DNA of 35,821 nucleotides from an uncultured Alphaproteobacteria bacterium (GTDB taxonomy: Bacteria; Pseudomonadota; Alphaproteobacteria; Rs-D84). The position numbers were made by a program, and so were the translations under genes. Of the stretch, positions 32,193 through 35,821 are shown piece by piece. The DNA lies in the NCBI GenBank assembly GCA_944389235.1, contig CALXLO010000001.1, positions 90,956 to 126,776 on the forward strand. The letters run 5' to 3'. The stretch's first letter is position 1; the number at the start of each line of letters is the position of its first letter. The notes under the pieces were generated by a model. It saw only the letters and a list, made by a program, of their open reading frames with translations. It did not search any database and was not told where the DNA came from.

Positions 32193-33554
32193 TTATGCGT
32201 TTATTATTTCCATAACACGCCGCGGAACATCAGATATTGCAACGCGTTCTTGTACCATTGTATCGCGATGACGCAATGTAACGGTTTTATCTTCTATTGT
32301 TTGATGGTCAACCGTTATACATACCGGTGTTCCGATTTCATCATGTCGACGATAGTTTTTACCGATATTACCAGAATTTTCCAATTCTATGCGACCAATA
32401 TGCAGTGCGCGTAAATCGTTTTCTATGCCTGTTGCAATATCCAATAATTCCGGTACATTTCGTGCCAATGGTATAACCGCAGCCTTGACTGGTGCCAGCG
32501 CAGGACGCAATTTCATTACTATGCGTGATTTACCATCTGGTAATTCTTCGTCCGTATATGCGTTCAACATAACTGCCAGCATTGCGCGATTTACGCCCAT
32601 TGCAGTTTCAATAACATACGGAATAAAACTTTCGCCAGTTTGTGGGTCGCTGTATGCCAATTTTGTTGTGCTGTCTTTGTTTTCCAAAACATGCGCATTT
32701 ATTTTGAATTCATTTTGTGCCTTGGTATGCGACCCCAAATCAAAATCTTGACGGTTATGTATACCTTCTACTTCGTCAAAACCATCGGGAAATTCGTATT
32801 CGATATCACCGGCGGCCTTGGCATAATGCGCCAATTTTTCATGCGGGGTAAAGCGTAATTTATCAGCCGGTATGCCCAGGACATTAACCCACCAAGCCAT
32901 GCGAATTTCTTTCCACATTTCAAAATATTTTTCGTCTTGGTCTGGGCGGACAAAGTATTGCATTTCAGCCTGTTCAAATTCGCGCATACGAAAAACAAAT
33001 CCGCGCGGAGAAATTTCATTACGAAACGCCTTGCCAATTTGGGCAATACCAAATGGTAATTTATGCGGGCACGCGTCCAGAACATTTTTGAAATTTACAT
33101 AAGTTGTTGTGGCTGTTTCTGGGCGCAGATACGCATTAATTGCACCGTCTGCCGTGGCACCAATAGACAACCCCATCATCAATTGATATGCGCGTGGCGG
33201 GGTTAAATCAGTACTGCCACAATTGTCGCATTTTGTTGGGTCGCGCATTTTATCTTGGCGCATGCGCGCACCACATTTTTTGCATTCAACCAATGGGTCA
33301 GAAAAACTGGATTCATGACCAGAATATTTCCACAATAAACGATTGCTAATCAGGGCAGCGTCCAGACCTTCGATATCATTTCTGGAATATACCATGGCAT
33401 TCCACCATGCGTTGCGGATATTTTTCATCAGTTCAACACCGTATGGACCGTAATCGTATGCACCGCCCAGACCACCATAAATTTCAGAACCTGTGAAAAT
33501 AAAACCGCGTCGTTTGCATAGTGCGACAATATCATTAATTGTTTTTGCTGGCAT
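32193..33554 (-). CDS. glyQS: Glycyl-tRNA synthetase, dimeric (alpha2) type
   Basis: 453 residues. It charges tRNA-Gly. The N-terminus CKRRGFIFTGSEIYGGLGGAYDYGPYGVELMKNI is diagnostic of the single-chain alpha2 enzyme of eukaryotes, archaea and Gram-positive bacteria, unlike the GlyQ/GlyS alpha2beta2 form common in Proteobacteria. A C-x2-C...C-x2-C zinc-type site (ECKKCG...KCDNCG, about 91-115) follows. Class II motifs 2 (FRNEISPRGFVFRMREFEQAEMQ) and 3 (ETAMGVNRAMLAVML) are clear, and a C-terminal anticodon-binding domain begins near 350. AAAGGGAT precedes the ATG. The gene ends at its own terminator. Confidence 0.95.
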   Translation of the reverse strand: MPAKTINDIVALCKRRGFIFTGSEIYGGLGGAYDYGPYGVELMKNIRNAWWNAMVYSRNDIEGLDAALISNRLLWKYSGHESSFSDPLVECKKCGARMRQDKMRDPTKCDNCGSTDLTPPRAYQLMMGLSIGATADGAINAYLRPETATTTYVNFKNVLDACPHKLPFGIAQIGKAFRNEISPRGFVFRMREFEQAEMQYFVRPDQDEKYFEMWKEIRMAWWVNVLGIPADKLRFTPHEKLAHYAKAAGDIEYEFPDGFDEVEGIHNRQDFDLGSHTKAQNEFKINAHVLENKDSTTKLAYSDPQTGESFIPYVIETAMGVNRAMLAVMLNAYTDEELPDGKSRIVMKLRPALAPVKAAVIPLARNVPELLDIATGIENDLRALHIGRIELENSGNIGKNYRRHDEIGTPVCITVDHQTIEDKTVTLRHRDTMVQERVAISDVPRRVMEIINA

Positions 33555-33625
33555 ATTTTATCCCTTTAATATTTACGGCTGTATTGTTATACAGAATTTA
33601 TATATTTGCAACTGTTTTAACAAAA

Positions 33626-33654
33626 ATCAGCGGGGCATACACATCCCCGCTGAT
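33626..33654 (-). terminator. Strong terminator downstream of the ferredoxin gene
   Basis: ATCAGCGGGG / CCCCGCTGAT, ten perfect pairs around CATACACAT; on the minus strand it is followed by TTTTTG. Confidence 0.85.
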
Positions 33655-33673
33655 ATATTAAAATATGCGCAAT

Positions 33674-33856
33674 TTATTTTGCATCTGGTGCAATAGCAGA
33701 TACTGGACATATTGCCGCACATGTACCACAAGATATACATTTTGCTGGGTCAATAACACACTTGCCATCTGGACCCACAGAAATCGCACCAACTGGGCAT
33801 ACACCCATACATGTATGACATCCGATACATTTTGCAGAATCTATTTTATAAGCCAT
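33674..33856 (-). CDS. 2[4Fe-4S] ferredoxin
   Basis: 60 residues, the standard size for clostridial-type ferredoxins. Two full cluster motifs are present: C10-x2-C-x2-C-x3-C-P (CIGCHTCMGVCP) and CISCGTCAAICP near residues 40-51, each followed by V-x-A-I. It carries electrons at low potential in the cytosol; partners may include oxidoreductases of anaerobic metabolism, and electron supply to radical SAM enzymes such as NrdG is possible. The Bax-inhibitor-like gene lies 28 bases upstream on the same strand, so both may share a message. Confidence 0.95.
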   Translation of the reverse strand: MAYKIDSAKCIGCHTCMGVCPVGAISVGPDGKCVIDPAKCISCGTCAAICPVSAIAPDAK

Positions 33857-33884
33857 TTTGATAACTCCGTTTTATATGGTTAAT

Positions 33885-34628
33885 TTAGTTTCTGTTAAAC
33901 AAGTTCAACAAATATTGGAACATCGCAATAAATGATATGTACAAGTGCAATGCCCCCAGCACCGCCAGTTGATTTTTCTGGGTATCACCGCCAACCACTG
34001 CGTATGCGCGTTTCAAGTTTTGCATGTCGTATGCAGTAAACAGGGCGAATACTAATACCCCGATAAAGCATACTATTGTACCAAATGTACCGCCCAGCAT
34101 CGCAGGCCATATAAATGAAGCCAATCCGACCAAGATTAATCCAATCATGCCCATGAACAAGAATATGCCCAAGAAAGATAAATCTTTGACAGTTTTATAT
34201 CCAAATAATGCCATGCACGCAAACATAACGGCGGCGATTATAAATGCCGATAATATTGATAATGGATTAATTGCCAACACAGCAATTAACAGCGGGGTCA
34301 TTACAACGCCTGTTAATACAGCATATAATGCCAATAACAGTGCACCAACAGACGGCTTGAAACTGAACGCGCGAACCTGGGCCCAGATTGCCAATGCCAA
34401 TCCACCAAACAGCAATATATAATACAACGCGGAAAAACCTGTTGCTGTGATTAACACTGTCCACAGTGGTGTTGCCATTGTTATATATGCCGCCAATGCG
34501 GTTATTGCAACCGCGCCAAACATTAACGCAAAAATGCGTTTTAAGTATAATGACATGCCGCCATCATTGCCACTGCGCGCTGGTGCATCGGGTGATTTTG
34601 TTTTTAATGCAACATTTTTTATTGCCAT
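33885..34628 (-). CDS. Bax inhibitor-1 / YccA family membrane protein
   Basis: 247 residues with seven hydrophobic helices from about 28 to 243. Family marks: an N-terminal YLKRIFALMFGAVAITALAAY segment, GALLLALYAVLTGV (about 95-108), FTAYDMQNLKRAY (about 200-212) with the conserved Asp, and the ending LGALHLYISFIAMFQYLLNLF. Bacterial members form pH-sensitive calcium leak channels or modulate the FtsH protease. TAACAAGGAGAAAA before the ATG is a good ribosome site. It is probably in one operon with the ferredoxin. Confidence 0.92.
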   Translation of the reverse strand: MAIKNVALKTKSPDAPARSGNDGGMSLYLKRIFALMFGAVAITALAAYITMATPLWTVLITATGFSALYYILLFGGLALAIWAQVRAFSFKPSVGALLLALYAVLTGVVMTPLLIAVLAINPLSILSAFIIAAVMFACMALFGYKTVKDLSFLGIFLFMGMIGLILVGLASFIWPAMLGGTFGTIVCFIGVLVFALFTAYDMQNLKRAYAVVGGDTQKNQLAVLGALHLYISFIAMFQYLLNLFNRN

Positions 34629-34710
34629 GTTTTTTCTCCTTGTTATTATACAAATATATAATACAATGCGTCCGGCAATTCAAGTAAAACAAATGAAAAA
34701 AAGGAATATT

Positions 34711-34944
34711 ATGTTTACATTATATGAACCACAAATGAATATGGAAACTAAATCATCTGCATGGCAGTCAGAAGAAACTAAACAAAAATTAGCAAAATTT
34801 TCTGCTATATGCGCCGGATTAGAAAAAAAGAAAAAATATTATGCAAAATATAATGACCAAGATGCCATTAAACGCACAGATGAAAAAATAAAATTAGTAA
34901 AAATAACAATGAATAAAATAAACAAAATAAATAATCAAAGATAA
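34711..34944 (+). CDS. Small Lys-rich protein, unrecognised
   Basis: 77 residues from the ATG at 34711, chosen because AAAAGGAA lies just upstream; an in-frame ATG at 34693 has no ribosome site. The chain is hydrophilic and very rich in Lys, Asn and Gln, with predicted helix over most of residues 20-75 (TKQKLAKFSAICAGLEKKKK...IKRTDEKIKLVKITMNKI). There is no signal peptide. Composition is more AT-biased than its neighbours. lgt starts two bases after its stop, so co-translation is likely. No family is recognised. Confidence 0.5.
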   Translation: MFTLYEPQMNMETKSSAWQSEETKQKLAKFSAICAGLEKKKKYYAKYNDQDAIKRTDEKIKLVKITMNKINKINNQR

Positions 34945-34946
34945 AA

Positions 34947-35774
34947 ATGGCAATAACAATAAACCCGATTTCACCGGTTGCGTTTTCAATATTTGGATTG
35001 GATATACGGTGGTATGCGCTGGCGTATGTCGCGGCATTTGTAATTGGATATTTTATGCTGCGACATTTTACGCGTTGCCCCAACAGTCAAATTACATTGT
35101 CTAAAAAGCAACTGGATGATTTACTGACCGCAATTATTCTGGGGGTAATTATCGGTGGTCGTTTGGGATATGTGTTAATATATAATCTGCCGTTTTTCTT
35201 GGCGCACCCATTGGAAATATTTGCCGTATGGCACGGCGGAATGAGTTTTCATGGCGGTCTGGTTGGTGTCGTCGTTGCGACATTGATATTTGCATGGCAC
35301 CAGTCGCGGCGGGGGGCTTTATCTGGCAAGACATACGATAACACTTTTAAGATATTGGATATATTGTCAGTAATTGCGCCAATTGGGTTGTTCTTTGGTC
35401 GTATTGCGAATTTTATTAATATGGAGGTTATGGGCCGCCCCACAGATGTTCCGTGGGCAATAGTGTTTGCTGGTCAAACCAGCATTCCGCGTCATCCCAG
35501 TCCTTTGTACGAAGCCGCAACCGAAGGCATATTGCTGTTTATAATTATGTATTGTTTGTATCGTTTTACTGGTTTGCGTCGGCGGCCGGGTGCATTGGCG
35601 GGTGTTTTAGCAATGCTGTACGCGGTTTTCAGAATATTCTGTGAACAGTTCCGCGCGCCAGATGTCCAGATTGGTTTTTTAACCAGTTGGGGATTGACCA
35701 TGGGTCAGTTGTTGTCTGGGATACTGTTTTTTGTTGGTGTGGTAATTTTTGCGATTGCGTTTCGTAAAAAATAA
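34947..35774 (+). CDS. lgt: Prolipoprotein diacylglyceryl transferase
   Basis: 275 residues with about seven membrane helices. Lgt moves diacylglycerol from phosphatidylglycerol to the lipobox cysteine, the first step of lipoprotein maturation. Conserved parts: an N-terminal IRWYALAYVAAFVIGY, GGRLGYVLIYN (about 71-81), HGGMSFHGGLVG (about 96-107), and GRIANFINMEVMGRPTD (about 152-168) with the essential Arg, Asn and Glu. HPSPLYEA follows near 186. Its products here include LptE, the TbpB-like lipoprotein and the mini-lipoprotein. It starts two bases after the 77-residue gene and leaves 47 bases to the window end, in which nothing is recognised. Confidence 0.95.
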   Translation: MAITINPISPVAFSIFGLDIRWYALAYVAAFVIGYFMLRHFTRCPNSQITLSKKQLDDLLTAIILGVIIGGRLGYVLIYNLPFFLAHPLEIFAVWHGGMSFHGGLVGVVVATLIFAWHQSRRGALSGKTYDNTFKILDILSVIAPIGLFFGRIANFINMEVMGRPTDVPWAIVFAGQTSIPRHPSPLYEAATEGILLFIIMYCLYRFTGLRRRPGALAGVLAMLYAVFRIFCEQFRAPDVQIGFLTSWGLTMGQLLSGILFFVGVVIFAIAFRKK

Positions 35775-35821
35775 TGTAAAATAAAGCCCAGCCACGCGCG
35801 AACGAGTGGTGAGCAGCACCG

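Noticed and set aside
35775-35821. A possible gene start or RNA at the right window edge
   Set aside because: 47 bases are too few; no motif can be supported.

Overview
The window looks like chromosomal DNA of a small-genome, low-GC alphaproteobacterium with a fermentative or facultatively anaerobic life, probably host- or gut-associated (inference). Support for Alphaproteobacteria: an lptE-holA pair, a zapA gene preceded by a short coiled-coil gene (ZauP-like), an OlsB/OlsA ornithine-lipid pair and a CGVKSxL-type mini-lipoprotein. Support for anaerobic capacity: an oxygen-sensitive class III ribonucleotide reductase with its activase, L-lactate dehydrogenase and a 2[4Fe-4S] ferredoxin. An iron-type superoxide dismutase suggests that oxygen is met at times. 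I see no phage, transposon, CRISPR array or rRNA; most genes are housekeeping or envelope genes in short operons separated by clear hairpin terminators.

Layout. 1-252 (-) is the start of a HemW-like radical SAM gene. 365-2924 (+) encodes an outer-membrane beta-barrel protein and an MltB-type lytic transglycosylase. 3000-6239 (+) holds olsB-olsA and an archaeal/eukaryotic-type prolyl-tRNA synthetase. 6308-9098 (+) has L-lactate dehydrogenase, a small GNAT protein and a membrane-embedded spermidine-synthase-like protein. 9123-9710 (-) is Fe-SOD. 9853-12680 (+) has a membrane-anchored CPHC thioredoxin-fold protein, CvpA, a second beta-barrel protein and a small membrane protein. tRNA-Thr(UGU) (-) then faces trhP/yegQ (+). 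14267-17799 (-) is an nrdD / glycyl-radical small protein / nrdG / ogt operon, with a 376-bp AT-rich control region upstream. A coiled-coil gene and a Cys-rich secreted or anchored protein follow. 19953-22879 (+) is lptE-holA-map-radC. 22868-25573 (-) is a three-gene cluster of unrecognised envelope proteins, one carrying a phage-type wall-hydrolase-like domain. 25658-28442 (+) is zauP-like, zapA and parC. Then come a surface-type lipoprotein, rpmG (-), tRNA-Leu(UAG), a 39-aa lipoprotein (-), oleate hydratase (+), a dimeric-type glycyl-tRNA synthetase (-), ferredoxin (-), a Bax-inhibitor-1 family protein (-), a 77-aa protein (+) and lgt (+).

Most unusual signals: (1) the class III ribonucleotide reductase is split, with the glycyl-radical domain encoded as a separate 61-aa gene between nrdD and nrdG; (2) the tetranucleotide GATC is almost absent, with only two copies found by eye in 35.8 kb; (3) the 22868-25573 cluster is an uncharacterised envelope set; (4) two NrdR-box-like pairs flank the nrd control region; (5) several promoters predict leaderless or very short-leader mRNAs. 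All family assignments come from reading the translated sequence; no database search was run.
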